Source of the DNA: an uncultured Pelagibacteraceae bacterium
Lineage (GTDB): Bacteria > Pseudomonadota > Alphaproteobacteria > Pelagibacterales > Pelagibacteraceae
Reading direction: 5' to 3'
NCBI GenBank assembly: GCA_902598315.1
Contig: CACKBP010000004.1
Location: 1 to 64,000, forward strand
DNA: 64,000 nt
The notes beneath the pieces are model-generated. The model worked only from the letters and a program-made list of their open reading frames with translations. It made no database searches and was not told the origin of the DNA. Shown here in pieces: positions 8,709 to 18,796 of this stretch. Position 1 is the first letter of the stretch; each line of letters begins with the position of its first letter. Both the position numbers and the translations under genes were made by a program.

Positions 8709-10214
8709 TCAAGAATAAATGATATTGGAGTCGACATTCATCTCTCTTGCCAGGTTTTTAAGTCTTTTAGTTACTTGTTTTGAGACAATATCGCTATGAT
8801 TGTTAGGTATTTTCAAAAAAATAGTCTTATTTCTTTTATAAATTTTAAATTCATCTAACAACAAAGAAGACATGCTAGTGAGTGACTCTGCTAATCTTAA
8901 AGCAGATCCCACTTGCTTTGAGGATAAAATTTCGTTGTTATTTAATAAGGATAAAAACTGATAATTCGGATTATATTTTAAGCCACAATGTCTCCAAAAA
9001 CTTGCTGATGCAACTTTTACTCTATCTCTATGTTCTAGTTTTAGTAATGGAGTATTTAACACTTCCATAAAAACTAATTCTGCTTTTTGAAAAGCTCCTA
9101 GGCCCCAATCCATTTTACTTAAGATGCAAGCCAAGGTTAATAATCTTCGATTAAAATATTCGTTGTCTTCAAATAATGGTGAAATAAAATTAAAATATTT
9201 CTCAAAACTCTTTCCATAGTCCCCTTTTTTAAAAGATATACCGTCAGTTTTTAATTTGAAAATTTCATCCTCGCTCATTCCTTGGTTTATAATTGTATTC
9301 ATATGTCCCTCTCTCAGTCCACTGATTGAGCAAATAACTTTTGAGGGGCTTGCTGCTTCAATTATTTCGTTTAGTATTATAGAGCTAAAAGGTAAATAGG
9401 GAGTTCTAGATTTAGTAATATATTCCATTGATTTCAAAGATGATTTATTAAATTTTGAAATTCTATTTAAGTATTTTACTGCTACATCTTTTGAGAGTTT
9501 ATATTGATGCAAAATATGTAATGGGTGTTTTTCTTTAAAGAGATGATATTTAAATAATGATCTCCAAGTCCCTCCTACCAAATAAATATTTTTAAATTTC
9601 TTTTTAGAAAGCCATTTTTCATCTCTTAAAAGTTTTCTAACATATTTTCCCAAATTTCTTTTTTTTATAATAGGATTATTTTCAAGTCTTAATACTCCAA
9701 GAGGTAAAGAGGTTGTTTCAAAAATTTGATTTTTAGAAACTCTGGCAAGTTCTAAACTTCCACCTCCTAAATCTGCAACTAATCCATCTACTTCATCAAA
9801 TCCTACCATTACACCATTTGCTGATGTTCTTGCTTCTTCCTCGCCAGATAATACTAGTGGTTTTTTATTAAATATTTTTTCAATTTCTCTTAAAAATTCA
9901 CTTGCATCAGTGGCCTCTCTAAAAGCTGCTGTTGCAATAATTTCTAAATCTTGAACGTCTGAAATATCTAAAATTTCTTTAAATCTATTTAGAACTTTTA
10001 AAGAACCTTTAATTCCATCGGGATTTAGTTTTTTAGATTTATCTAAATTTTTTCCAAGTTTGCAAACTGCTTTTTCATTAAAGACTGGGATTGGAGAAAT
10101 TTTAAAATTATCGTATATGAGCATTCTTACTGAATTTGATCCAAGATCTATTATGGCTTGCTTAGACTTTTTATTAGACTGAAATTTAAAAAGATTTTTT
10201 AATTCTGGTTTCAT
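8709..10214 (-). CDS. ppx: Exopolyphosphatase / GppA-family phosphatase
   Basis: Removes terminal phosphate from polyphosphate (or acts on pppGpp). ASKHA fold with AIIDLGSNSVRMLI (phosphate 1 loop), ATAAFREATD, the catalytic-region GEEEA and the DLGGGSLEL phosphate 2 loop in the first 170 residues. A C-terminal HD-like helical part follows (total 501 aa). It overlaps the ppk stop by 4 bases, so polymer synthesis and breakdown are co-transcribed. Ppx versus GppA activity cannot be separated by sequence alone. Confidence 0.92.
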   Translation of the reverse strand: MKPELKNLFKFQSNKKSKQAIIDLGSNSVRMLIYDNFKISPIPVFNEKAVCKLGKNLDKSKKLNPDGIKGSLKVLNRFKEILDISDVQDLEIIATAAFREATDASEFLREIEKIFNKKPLVLSGEEEARTSANGVMVGFDEVDGLVADLGGGSLELARVSKNQIFETTSLPLGVLRLENNPIIKKRNLGKYVRKLLRDEKWLSKKKFKNIYLVGGTWRSLFKYHLFKEKHPLHILHQYKLSKDVAVKYLNRISKFNKSSLKSMEYITKSRTPYLPFSSIILNEIIEAASPSKVICSISGLREGHMNTIINQGMSEDEIFKLKTDGISFKKGDYGKSFEKYFNFISPLFEDNEYFNRRLLTLACILSKMDWGLGAFQKAELVFMEVLNTPLLKLEHRDRVKVASASFWRHCGLKYNPNYQFLSLLNNNEILSSKQVGSALRLAESLTSMSSLLLDEFKIYKRNKTIFLKIPNNHSDIVSKQVTKRLKNLAREMNVDSNIIYS

Positions 10215-12337
10215 TTTACTAATCTTAAATTTTGAGGTTTAGCTCTTAAAATTGACTTACCACGACCTGATAAACTTGGGTTCTTCATGAAATAGGAATG
10301 TGCGGAAAAGCCTTTTTCTTGTTCTTTATGATAGTTTCCCAAACTATCTAAATACCATGTTTCTGATTTATCTTTAAAGTTAGCTAACATAATTTGATCT
10401 AAAATTTGCTCATGCACAGTATTGTTTTCTATCGGAATTATAATTTCAATTCTTCTATCTAAATTTCTAGGCATTAAATCTGCAGATGAAATATATACCT
10501 GATTCTCTCGAGAGGGCATAGAACTACCATTTGCAAAACAATAAATTCTTGAGTGTTCTAAAAATCTGCCAATAAGGCTTTTTACTTTTATATTTTCAGA
10601 TTGACCTTTAATTCCAGGTCTTAAGCAACACACTCCTCTTACTGATAAATTTATTTTTACTCCTGCGTTTGAAGCTTCATAAAATTTCTTAATAATTCCA
10701 GGGTCTACAAGAGAATTCATTTTTGCCCATATTTCTGCAGGTTTTCCTTTACTTGCATTTACAATTTCATTTTCAATTTTTTCTTCAAAAAAATTCCTGC
10801 TATTTAATGGAGACATAAAAATTTTATTCAATTTTTTTGGTTTTGCATAACCAGTTACATAATTGAAAAATTTTTCGACATCTTTGGCCAAGTCTTGATT
10901 AGAGCTAAACAGTGATAAGTCAGTATAAATTTTTGCGTTAATTGGATGATAGTTTCCTGTACCTAAGTGAACATAGCTTCGCGTTTTAGCTCCTTCTTTT
11001 CTTAAAACTAAACTTGCCTTTGCATGCGTTTTATATTTTGCGAATCCGTAAACAATTTGAACGCCAGCTTTCTCTAGTTTCCTAGATAATTCAATATTAG
11101 CTTCCTCATCAAATCGAGCTTTTATTTCTATTACGGCTGTAACAACTTTTCCGTTTTCTGCTGCTCTACTTAGTGCTTTTACGATAGGAGAGTCAGGTGT
11201 GGTTCGATACAAAGTTTGTTTGATACCGATAACTTTGGGATCTTTTGCTGCAGCTTCTAAAAATTGAATTACTACATCAAAAGTTTCAAAAGGGTGGTGT
11301 ACAACAAAATCTTTACTTCTTATAGCTGAAAAAAATTTATCATCAAATTCCTTCAATCTTTCAACTTCTCTAGGATTAAACTTTTTAAATCTCAGCTTTG
11401 GATCTTTCTTTTTACAAATTTCATCTATATCTTGTATTCCAACCAATCCTTCAACCTCATAAATATGATCTTCATCCATTTTAAATTTTTTTGAAATAAA
11501 ATTTAAAAGTTTTTTGTTTGAATTAGTGATTACTTCGAGTTTAACTACGTTTCCCCTTCTTCTTTTCTTAATTGCTTTTTCAAAATATCTCACAAGATCA
11601 GCAGCTTCATCATCTATTTCAATTTCGCTGTCTCTAATTATTTTAAACTGCAAACTTGCCTCGATATTATGGTCTGGAAATATTTCATTAGCAAATTTAC
11701 AAATTACGTCATCAATTGTGACAAATTCATTTATTGTTTCAGAATTGTTTAGAGATACAAATTTTGGAAGTGCTCTTGGTATAACTATAATTGCATTTAG
11801 TTCTCTTTTTTTTTTTATTCTAGTCATTCTTAGTAAAATTGCTTGGCCTTTATTTGGTATAAAAGGAAAGGGATGTGATGGGTCAATGGCAGTAGGTGTT
11901 ATTATAGGATAAATTGTTTCCTGAAAATATTCTCTTAGATACATAAGATCCTTCTTATTTAGTTCTGACATTTTTCGAATGAAAATTTTTTCTTTCGATA
12001 GCTCTTTTTTCAACTCTAGGAATGCTTCGTTTTGCTTCTTTAATAGATCTTTAGTTTTTAATACGACCCTATTCAATTGATCCTCTGCAGTTAATCCATC
12101 TGCGCTTAATTCGTCAAAACCATCTTTAATTTGATTAAAAAGTCCAGCGACTCTTACCATAAAAAATTCATCTAAATTTGTACCTGCGATTGATAAAAAT
12201 TTTACTCTTTCAAATAGAGGATTTGTTTTATCTTTTGATTCTTCTAAAACACGATCATTAAACTGAAGCCAAGATAATTCTCTGTTTATGAGTTGATTGC
12301 TAATATTAGCGTTTTCTGAAAATGATGCTTTCGACAT
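10211..12337 (-). CDS. ppk: Polyphosphate kinase 1
   Basis: Reversibly polymerises the gamma phosphate of ATP into polyphosphate. All four PPK1 domains fit (708 aa): N-terminal RELSWLQFNDRVLEE, head domain, then two PLD-like domains. The catalytic HxK motif is THAK (H438), with the second conserved histidine in EHSRIYCFANG. ATP-contacting TGNYH is at about 460-464. Only 22 bases separate its start from the divergent sixA start, so the promoters must overlap or lie within coding DNA. Linked to ppx, and near the pst/pho genes. Confidence 0.95.
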   Translation of the reverse strand: MSKASFSENANISNQLINRELSWLQFNDRVLEESKDKTNPLFERVKFLSIAGTNLDEFFMVRVAGLFNQIKDGFDELSADGLTAEDQLNRVVLKTKDLLKKQNEAFLELKKELSKEKIFIRKMSELNKKDLMYLREYFQETIYPIITPTAIDPSHPFPFIPNKGQAILLRMTRIKKKRELNAIIVIPRALPKFVSLNNSETINEFVTIDDVICKFANEIFPDHNIEASLQFKIIRDSEIEIDDEAADLVRYFEKAIKKRRRGNVVKLEVITNSNKKLLNFISKKFKMDEDHIYEVEGLVGIQDIDEICKKKDPKLRFKKFNPREVERLKEFDDKFFSAIRSKDFVVHHPFETFDVVIQFLEAAAKDPKVIGIKQTLYRTTPDSPIVKALSRAAENGKVVTAVIEIKARFDEEANIELSRKLEKAGVQIVYGFAKYKTHAKASLVLRKEGAKTRSYVHLGTGNYHPINAKIYTDLSLFSSNQDLAKDVEKFFNYVTGYAKPKKLNKIFMSPLNSRNFFEEKIENEIVNASKGKPAEIWAKMNSLVDPGIIKKFYEASNAGVKINLSVRGVCCLRPGIKGQSENIKVKSLIGRFLEHSRIYCFANGSSMPSRENQVYISSADLMPRNLDRRIEIIIPIENNTVHEQILDQIMLANFKDKSETWYLDSLGNYHKEQEKGFSAHSYFMKNPSLSGRGKSILRAKPQNLRLVK

Positions 12338-12359
12338 ATTTAAATGTTAAATTAAAAAT

Positions 12360-12884
12360 ATGTTTAAATTATATGCGATGAGACATGCTAAATCTAGTTG
12401 GGATTTTCCAGATTTAGATGATCATGACAGGCCATTGAATAAAAGAGGGGAAAATTCAGCAAAATTAATTTGTGAATTTTTTATTAAAAAGAAGTTAAAA
12501 TTTGATTTAGTTTATTGCTCATCCTCAAAAAGGACAATACAAACATTAAATATATTGTCAGAAAAAATCAGTTTTAAGAAAATTATTAAAAAAAAAGCGC
12601 TTTATCATGCTAGTGAGGATGAAATTATTCATATCTTAAAACAAACAGTTGATAATTATAAAACTTTACTTTTAATCAATCATGAACCTTCAATTAGTGA
12701 ACTCATAAATCGAATCTGTCTTAAAGAAAACTCCGAACAATTTGAAAATTTAAAAAGAAAATTTCCTACTGCAGCCGTTGCTGAAGTAAGTTTTAATTTC
12801 AATGATTGGGAAAAGTTATCAAAAGTTAAAGGAAAATTAATATCATTTATAAAGCCAAAAGATCTTCAAACATCTAAGGAATAG
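12360..12884 (+). CDS. SixA-like histidine phosphatase
   Basis: Histidine-phosphatase (phosphoglycerate-mutase-like) fold, 174 aa. The catalytic RHAKS begins near residue 8, with HDRPLNKRG after it and a second histidine in LLINHEPSI. SixA members remove phosphate from phosphohistidine on phosphorelay or PTS proteins, but the target here is unknown. Its 3' end overlaps the convergent phoB 3' end by 19 bases. Placement between ppk and phoB suggests a link to phosphate control; that is inference only. Confidence 0.82.
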   Translation: MFKLYAMRHAKSSWDFPDLDDHDRPLNKRGENSAKLICEFFIKKKLKFDLVYCSSSKRTIQTLNILSEKISFKKIIKKKALYHASEDEIIHILKQTVDNYKTLLLINHEPSISELINRICLKENSEQFENLKRKFPTAAVAEVSFNFNDWEKLSKVKGKLISFIKPKDLQTSKE

Positions 12885-13549
12885 CCAGCAGATCTTACTG
12901 TTCTGATAAGATCTTTCTTGCCATCAATATTTATTGCTTTTCTTAGTCTTCTTATATGAACATCTATAGTTCTGGACTCAACATAAATATCATCTCCCCA
13001 TACAGAATTTAGAAGTTGCTCACGCGAATATACTCTTTTTGGATTCTTTATTAAAAAATCAATTAGTTTAAATTCGGTTGGGCCGACTATAACTTGTTTA
13101 TCTGCTCTATAAACTCTTCGTTGAACTCTATCTACTTTAAGATCCTCAAATACTACAACATCAGCGGCAACACTTGGTTTAGATCTCTTTAATAAAGCGT
13201 TAACTCTTGCAATAAGTTCTTTTTGGCTGAATGGCTTAGTTACGTAGTCATCAGCTCCTGTTTCAAATCCTTTAAGTTTGTCTTCTTCCTCACCTTTGGC
13301 TGTTAACATAATGATTGGGATATTTTTGTGAAGATTGCTTCTTTTCAAATTTTTACAGACTTCAACACCTGAAATATCTGGCAACATCCAATCTAATAAA
13401 ATTAAATCAGGATTTTTTTCCTTTATATTTCTAATAGCGTCTTCTCCATTGACTGCATAATCAACTTTGTGACCCTCTTTTTCTAAATTGTATTTAAGTA
13501 AAGTTACGATGGGTATTTCATCTTCAACAATGAATAAATTTGCCCTCAT
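12866..13549 (-). CDS. phoB: Phosphate regulon response regulator
   Basis: OmpR-family activator. Receiver domain (1-120) has acidic residues near the N-terminus (VEDE), the phospho-acceptor in LILLDWMLPD and the conserved lysine in TKPF. The C-terminal winged helix (about 135-225) has the recognition-helix region SRTIDVHIRRLRKAI. Phosphorylated PhoB binds Pho boxes such as the candidate at 18758-18775. It shares a base with the phoU stop, so it is the last gene of the pst operon. Confidence 0.94.
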   Translation of the reverse strand: MRANLFIVEDEIPIVTLLKYNLEKEGHKVDYAVNGEDAIRNIKEKNPDLILLDWMLPDISGVEVCKNLKRSNLHKNIPIIMLTAKGEEEDKLKGFETGADDYVTKPFSQKELIARVNALLKRSKPSVAADVVVFEDLKVDRVQRRVYRADKQVIVGPTEFKLIDFLIKNPKRVYSREQLLNSVWGDDIYVESRTIDVHIRRLRKAINIDGKKDLIRTVRSAGYSLDV

Positions 13550-14229
13550 TATCCTTTTGGTCGGTCTCCCTCTAAATAATCTCCTGTAATCAGAAAATAA
13601 ACTTGCTCTGCAATATTGGTTGCATGATCTCCAATCCTCTCAATATTTTTAAGCATGAAAAGTAGTTGGGTTACTTTTTGTACATCGTTTTTATTTTTTT
13701 CTAAATGCTTTACTGCAGCTTCCATATTAGAATTAGTCATTTGATCTATTTCTTCATCAGAATTCCAAACATTTTCTGCTGTATCTTTAGCTCTATGTAA
13801 ATACGAATTTAAAACTGCATTGACTTGTTTTGATGCTTTTAAACCAGCTATTTCGAAATTTTTAGTAATATCATTAGGTAAATCAGTTCCAATTTTAGTT
13901 AATCGTTTTGAGATGTTTTTTGCTAAATCACCAATTCTCTCTAAGTCTGAAGAAACTTTTAAGGCAACAACTGTTTCTCTTAAATCTATTGCCATAGGTT
14001 GCCTTAAGGCAATCAAATTTACAACTTGCTCTTCTATATTTATTTCATACTTATCAGTCAATTCGTCATCTTTGATAGATTTTTCTGCTAAACTAATGTC
14101 TTTTTTAACTAAAGATTGAATAGTGTTTTCAAGCTGTTTCTCAACTCCAGTTCCCATTTTCACTATTGTATCTTTTAATAACTGAAGTTGCTCTTCGTAA
14201 GATTTTACAATGTGCGGTTTTTCACTCAT
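13549..14229 (-). CDS. phoU: Phosphate signalling protein PhoU
   Basis: Negative modulator linking the PstSCAB transporter to PhoR. Two PhoU repeats of three-helix bundles each carry the acidic metal-binding signature (SSDLERIGDLAKN about 93-105; KNIERIGDHATNIAE near 190-204). Length 226 aa. It overlaps pstB by one base and phoB by one base. Confidence 0.95.
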   Translation of the reverse strand: MSEKPHIVKSYEEQLQLLKDTIVKMGTGVEKQLENTIQSLVKKDISLAEKSIKDDELTDKYEINIEEQVVNLIALRQPMAIDLRETVVALKVSSDLERIGDLAKNISKRLTKIGTDLPNDITKNFEIAGLKASKQVNAVLNSYLHRAKDTAENVWNSDEEIDQMTNSNMEAAVKHLEKNKNDVQKVTQLLFMLKNIERIGDHATNIAEQVYFLITGDYLEGDRPKG

Positions 14230-14984
14230 TAACCAAACCTTCCTGTAATATAATCCTGAGTTTGCTGATTATCAGGATTTTTAAATATTTTATCTGTTGG
14301 TCCAAATTCTATAAGTTTTCCCAAATGAAAGAAACCTGTTTTTTGAGATACCCTAGCTGCTTGTGACATTGAGTGGGTAACTATCACAATTGTGACCTCT
14401 TTTTTAAGATCATCTATAAGTTCTTCAATTTGAGCTGTTGCTATTGGGTCAAGCGCTGAACATGGTTCGTCCATAAGAATCACTTCTGGACTTACAGATA
14501 TAGCTCTAGCAATACATAGTCGTTGCTGTTGACCTCCTGATAAACCAGTTCCGATTTCATCAAGTCTATCTTTAACTTCGTTCCACAAGGCAGCTTTTTT
14601 CAAACTTGTTTCAACTATTTGATCCATTTCTTCTTTGCTCTGTGCAATACCGTGAATAGTAGGACCATAAGCTACATTTTCATAAATTGTTTTAGGGAAT
14701 GGATTGGGTTTTTGAAAAACCATACCAACGTTCTCCCTAAGTCTCACAACATCTAACTTTCTTGAATTCAGTTCTAGGTTGTCCATTTTAATACTGCCTT
14801 CAACTCTACAAATTTCTATGACGTCGTTCATCCTGTTCAAGCATCTTAAGAAAGTAGACTTTCCACACCCAGATGGTCCAATTAAAGCTGTAACTTCTTT
14901 TTCTGCTATATCTATAGAGACGTCAAATAATGCCTGTTTGGATCCGTAATAAACATTTACATTTTCCGCTTTTATTTTACTCAT
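14229..14984 (-). CDS. pstB: Phosphate ABC transporter ATPase
   Basis: Energises phosphate import. Walker [10 protein letters not shown] (about 32-40), Q-loop in VFQKPNPFP, signature LSGGQQQR, Walker [13 protein letters not shown] and switch histidine in VTHSM. Length 251 aa, family-typical. Next to pstA with no gap, overlapping phoU by one base. Confidence 0.97.
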   Translation of the reverse strand: MSKIKAENVNVYYGSKQALFDVSIDIAEKEVTALIGPSGCGKSTFLRCLNRMNDVIEICRVEGSIKMDNLELNSRKLDVVRLRENVGMVFQKPNPFPKTIYENVAYGPTIHGIAQSKEEMDQIVETSLKKAALWNEVKDRLDEIGTGLSGGQQQRLCIARAISVSPEVILMDEPCSALDPIATAQIEELIDDLKKEVTIVIVTHSMSQAARVSQKTGFFHLGKLIEFGPTDKIFKNPDNQQTQDYITGRFG

Positions 14985-16256
14985 TTAACTCCATTTCTTT
15001 TCAAATTTGTGTCTAACGATTTGAGCTGCCAAGTTCATTAAAATTAAAAAAGCTAGAAGCACCATAATACATGCAGATACTTTTTCAACAAAACCCCTCT
15101 CAGCACTTTCTGACCATATATATATCTGAACTGGTAAACTTGCAGCAGGATCAACTGGCGTACCAGGTATTGTATTCACAAAAGCAACCATTCCTATTAA
15201 AATTAAAGGGGCTGTTTCCCCTAAAGCTTGAGCCAAGCCAATTATCGTTCCAGATAAAGTTCCAGGCATTGATAGTGGCACAGTATGATGCATGGTTGTT
15301 TGCATATTACTTGCACCCATCGCTAAAGCAGCTTCTCTTATACTTGGGGGAACAGCTTTTAAAGAAGCTCTTGCAGCAATAATTATTGTTGGTAATGTCA
15401 TAAGAGACAAAGTAATTCCTCCAACAAGTGGTGTCGATCTTGGTAAATTAAAAACTGCTAATAAAACACCAAGACCTAGCAAACCAAATACTATCGATGG
15501 AACAGCTGCTAAATTATTAATGTTTACTTCTATAAAATCTGTAAATTTATTTTTTGGTGCGAATTCCTCGAGATAAATTGCAGCTAACACTGCAACAGGA
15601 AATGAAAACGCTAAACATACTAGTATACTAAAAACTGTTCCCATAAACGAGCTAGCTATACCTGCTAGTTCTGCCTCTCTTGAATCAGGACTTGTAAAAA
15701 AACTAATGTTAAACTCTGATAAAATATCTCCTCTTTCATTAAGCATATCGTAAATCTGCAACTGGTAATCATTTACTCTTCTATTCTCCTCAGGAATATC
15801 TCTTGGATAATTTCCCTTATGAACTTGATCAACATCATCAGAAGCTGTTAATTTTATGGGCACTATTTTACCTAGATAGTCTGGATTTTTTAAAAGTAGA
15901 TCTTTAACCTCTGCCTCATATTTATACGAAACCATTTGTATCAATTGACGATCCTCTTCTTCAGGAAGTCCAGGATCTAATGAGGTCATAGCTTTGTAAG
16001 CAACATCATAATAGTCTGCATTTTCTAAATCATCTTTTGATGGGCTTTCTGCATCGATTAAAAGTAATTCTTTATCATAATGAACTTCTGTTACTATCCA
16101 AGTTTTTTGGAAAGCTGAGTAACCTTTTGAAAATATCTGAAACATAAAAACTGCTAAAAAGCTTAAAGCTAATCCTATAGCTATTTTGCCATACCATTGA
16201 AATCTTCTTTCAGCGTTATATCTTTTTTTTAATAAATTTTTCTTAAAACTATTCAT
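14985..16256 (-). CDS. pstA: Phosphate ABC transporter permease PstA, long form
   Basis: Membrane half of the phosphate importer. The C-terminal half carries the permease fold with the EAA loop (IREAALAMGASNMQT). The N-terminal half has one transmembrane helix (near residue 30) followed by a periplasmic insert of roughly 150 residues, making the protein about 423 aa versus roughly 300 in E. coli. Long PstA forms are known in alphaproteobacteria. I use the ATG at 16256, which overlaps pstC by 8 bases; an upstream ATG at 16280 would overlap by 32. Confidence 0.93.
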   Translation of the reverse strand: MNSFKKNLLKKRYNAERRFQWYGKIAIGLALSFLAVFMFQIFSKGYSAFQKTWIVTEVHYDKELLLIDAESPSKDDLENADYYDVAYKAMTSLDPGLPEEEDRQLIQMVSYKYEAEVKDLLLKNPDYLGKIVPIKLTASDDVDQVHKGNYPRDIPEENRRVNDYQLQIYDMLNERGDILSEFNISFFTSPDSREAELAGIASSFMGTVFSILVCLAFSFPVAVLAAIYLEEFAPKNKFTDFIEVNINNLAAVPSIVFGLLGLGVLLAVFNLPRSTPLVGGITLSLMTLPTIIIAARASLKAVPPSIREAALAMGASNMQTTMHHTVPLSMPGTLSGTIIGLAQALGETAPLILIGMVAFVNTIPGTPVDPAASLPVQIYIWSESAERGFVEKVSACIMVLLAFLILMNLAAQIVRHKFEKKWS

Positions 16257-17625
16257 ATTTTTCCCTATATTTTTTAACAACTGAAAGAGCGATTACATTT
16301 AAGAGTAAAGTTACTATAAATAAAGATATTCCTAATGCAAAAGCTGATTGAGTTTTTGGATCTCCAAATTGTTGGTCTCCAATTAAAATTACTACAATTT
16401 GCGCTGTAATGGTAGAAGTTGACTCAAGTGGATTCATTGTAAGATTAGCCGCTAGTCCTGAGGCCATTACAACAATCATTGTTTCTCCTACCGCTCTCGA
16501 TACTGCTAAAAGTATCGAACCTACGATACCAGGTAGGGCTGCTGGAAAAATTACTTTTTTTACAGTTTCAGATTTTGTTGCGCCCATTGCGTAACTCCCA
16601 TCTCTTAAATTTTGAGGTACTGCCGTCATAACGTCATCGCTTAGACTTGAAATAAAAGGAATTATCATTACTCCCATAACTGCTCCTGCAGCTAAAGCGC
16701 TCTCCGCTGAAACTTCTAAACCCATAGCGTTACCAATTTCTTTAACAAAAGGACCGACGGTTAAAGCTGCAAAAAAACCATATACCACTGTTGGAATACC
16801 AGCTAAAATCTCAATAATAGGTTTCGCATATTTTCTTATGCCTCTTCCAGCATACTCAGATAGATATATCCCGCTCAGCAAACCTATGGGGATGGCAACA
16901 CACATTGCAATAAAAGCAATAAAAAAAGTTCCAGCAAATAAAGGCACAGCTCCGAAAGCATCCTTCATTAATTCAGGATCTGGTTGGCCATCTCTTACAA
17001 AAGTTTTAGCAGGATACCAATGAGTTCCGAATATAAAGTCAAAGATTTTTACTGCTTGAAAAAACCTAATCGCTTCGAATAAAAGTGAAAAAACTATTCC
17101 GATTGTAACTAAAACTGCGCCTAATGATGCAACAAATAACACCCATTTAAGAAAAATTTCTACTGGTTCTCTCATTCGATCATTTTTCTGAACAGATCTA
17201 TACGCAAAACTCAGAGAGAAAATTAAAATTGCTAAAATAATTGCTACTTTAGCGCTGTTAGCTATTCCTTTTAATTGAATGTACTTATTAGCAGACTCAT
17301 CTAGAAAATTAGTAATATTTCCCGTGTAAGTTCCTGCGGCTAATGCTTTAACCTTTGTGTAAATAAGCTGAAGCTCGTTTTTGGTTAAGTTCTGATCAGT
17401 GTAATCTTGTAAAATAAATGTTTTAACTATTGATGGTTCAAAAACTGACCAAAGAGCAAAAATTATTAATGCTGGTGCAGCACACCAAGCAGCTAAATAA
17501 TATCCATAAAATTTTGGTAATGCCGTAAGTCTTTGTGATGATTGAATAACTAGAGCTTTTTTTCTACCGAAATAATAACTTGTGAAAGCTAAGAGAATAA
17601 TAAAAGTTACAAGTATTAAATTCAT
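16249..17625 (-). CDS. pstC: Phosphate ABC transporter permease PstC, long form
   Basis: Second membrane subunit of the phosphate importer, 458 aa. An extended N-terminal part carries helices at about 1-15, 35-55 and 125-145 plus a periplasmic segment. The core permease domain from about residue 225 has the coupling loop LRDGSYAMGATKSETV. Overlaps the pstA start by a few bases and is separated from pstS by a hairpin (17643-17669). Confidence 0.93.
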   Translation of the reverse strand: MNLILVTFIILLAFTSYYFGRKKALVIQSSQRLTALPKFYGYYLAAWCAAPALIIFALWSVFEPSIVKTFILQDYTDQNLTKNELQLIYTKVKALAAGTYTGNITNFLDESANKYIQLKGIANSAKVAIILAILIFSLSFAYRSVQKNDRMREPVEIFLKWVLFVASLGAVLVTIGIVFSLLFEAIRFFQAVKIFDFIFGTHWYPAKTFVRDGQPDPELMKDAFGAVPLFAGTFFIAFIAMCVAIPIGLLSGIYLSEYAGRGIRKYAKPIIEILAGIPTVVYGFFAALTVGPFVKEIGNAMGLEVSAESALAAGAVMGVMIIPFISSLSDDVMTAVPQNLRDGSYAMGATKSETVKKVIFPAALPGIVGSILLAVSRAVGETMIVVMASGLAANLTMNPLESTSTITAQIVVILIGDQQFGDPKTQSAFALGISLFIVTLLLNVIALSVVKKYREKYE

Positions 17626-17642
17626 ATTGAGCTTCCAGAGAT

Positions 17643-17669
17643 AAAAAGGGGGTAAAATACCCCCTTTTT
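17643..17669 (-). terminator. Intercistronic hairpin between pstS and pstC
   Basis: A perfect inverted repeat: five A, five G and TA pair with TA, five C and five T around a 3-nt loop. Read on the minus strand it follows the pstS stop by 15 bases and ends in a short run after the G/C stem, so it can act as a leaky intrinsic terminator or as a 3' stabiliser of pstS mRNA. Either would give more PstS than permease, as is common for binding-protein genes. Confidence 0.8.
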
Positions 17670-17684
17670 GTTTAATTGATACTA

Positions 17685-18689
17685 CTACTTCTTAGCAGGC
17701 ATGTTAACTAACTTCGTAGCGTTAGTTCTAGATGTTTTGTATAACTTGCCATCTAGAGGTACTAGCCCGATATCAGTTAAATAACCTTTATTACCCATAG
17801 CTTTTTTACTTGTGAACTCTTTTACGAATTCATGTAAGCCAGGTACAACGCCCACGTGAGCTTTTTTCACATAGAAGAATAAAGGTCTTGCAACTGCGTA
17901 ACTGTAATCTTGAATCGAAGATAGACTTGGTTGACCACCTTCAATGCTTGCAGCTTGCAATTTATCTTTTGCAGCTAAGAAATAACTGAAACCAAAGAAA
18001 CCGAACATTTCTTTGTCCGCAGCTAATTTTTGAATAATAAGTGAGTCGTTCTCACCAACTTCAATTACCGCACCATCTTCTCTTAACGCTTTATATTTAG
18101 CGCCAGCTTTTTTAGAAGCATCATCGATACCTTTTTTCATTACTAATGAATTCCAAGCATCTCTTGTTCCTGATGTTCCTGGAGGCACCATAACTTTGAT
18201 AGGGTAGTTTGGTAATGATGGGTCGATATCACTCCAATTTTTATATGGATTTGGTACTAACGCACCATCTTTAGCAACTTCTTTTGCTAATGCTGCCCAT
18301 AATTGTTTTTTTGTAAAGTTTACTGGTTTAGCATCTTTAGAATAAGCTAACGTTATTCCGTCGTTACCAACTGTAATCTCTACGATTTCTTCAACACCAT
18401 TTTTTTGACATAGCGCATACTCTTTAGCCTTCATAGCTCTAGATGCATTTGTTATGTCTGGGTGCTCTGTACCAACTCCAGCACAGAATAATTTAGCTCC
18501 ACCACCTGTTCCTGTTGACTCGATTACTGGTGTTTTAAATTTACCAGACGAACCAAATCTTTCAGCAACGATTGTTGCATAAGGGAATACAGTTGAAGAA
18601 CCTACGATTTTAATCTGATCTCTAGCTTGAGCAGAAGTTACAACTAACATTGCAACTAATGAAGCTAAAGCGATTGATAGTTTTCTCAT
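17685..18689 (-). CDS. pstS: Phosphate-binding periplasmic protein
   Basis: Captures phosphate for PstCAB. Signal peptide MRKLSIALASLVAML...AQA (cleavage near residue 22). The mature protein opens with IKIVGSSTVFPYA and holds ESTGTGGG and PPGTSGTRDAW, which supply phosphate-binding serine, threonine, glycine and arginine contacts. Length 334 aa. First gene of the pstSCAB-phoU-phoB run. Upstream lie a palindrome and a Pho-box-like repeat. Confidence 0.96.
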   Translation of the reverse strand: MRKLSIALASLVAMLVVTSAQARDQIKIVGSSTVFPYATIVAERFGSSGKFKTPVIESTGTGGGAKLFCAGVGTEHPDITNASRAMKAKEYALCQKNGVEEIVEITVGNDGITLAYSKDAKPVNFTKKQLWAALAKEVAKDGALVPNPYKNWSDIDPSLPNYPIKVMVPPGTSGTRDAWNSLVMKKGIDDASKKAGAKYKALREDGAVIEVGENDSLIIQKLAADKEMFGFFGFSYFLAAKDKLQAASIEGGQPSLSSIQDYSYAVARPLFFYVKKAHVGVVPGLHEFVKEFTSKKAMGNKGYLTDIGLVPLDGKLYKTSRTNATKLVNMPAKK

Positions 18690-18737
18690 TGTTTATCCTT
18701 TCATTTATTAATTAATTAACAAACATTGTATTCATAG

Positions 18738-18757
18738 AATTAAGAGGACTCTTAATT
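18738..18757. promoter_or_regulatory. Near-perfect palindrome upstream of pstS
   Basis: Nine bases AATTAAGAG are mirrored exactly by CTCTTAATT around a two-base centre, 49 bases upstream of the pstS start and touching the Pho-box-like repeat. A 20-bp perfect dyad is typical of a dimeric regulator operator. It could also form an RNA hairpin if transcription starts upstream. Confidence 0.55.
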
Positions 18758-18775
18758 ATTGCAGATATGTTACAA
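18758..18775 (-). promoter_or_regulatory. Candidate Pho box before pstS
   Basis: On the minus strand TTGTAAC-ATAT-CTGCAAT gives two 7-base repeats separated by 4 bases, the spacing of PhoB sites (consensus CTGTCAT-N4-CTGTCAT). Matches are 4 of 7 and 5 of 7. Position and the PhoB/PhoR genes in the same cluster support it; affinity is unknown. Confidence 0.5.
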
Positions 18776-18796
18776 ATTTATTAAAATGATAACTTT

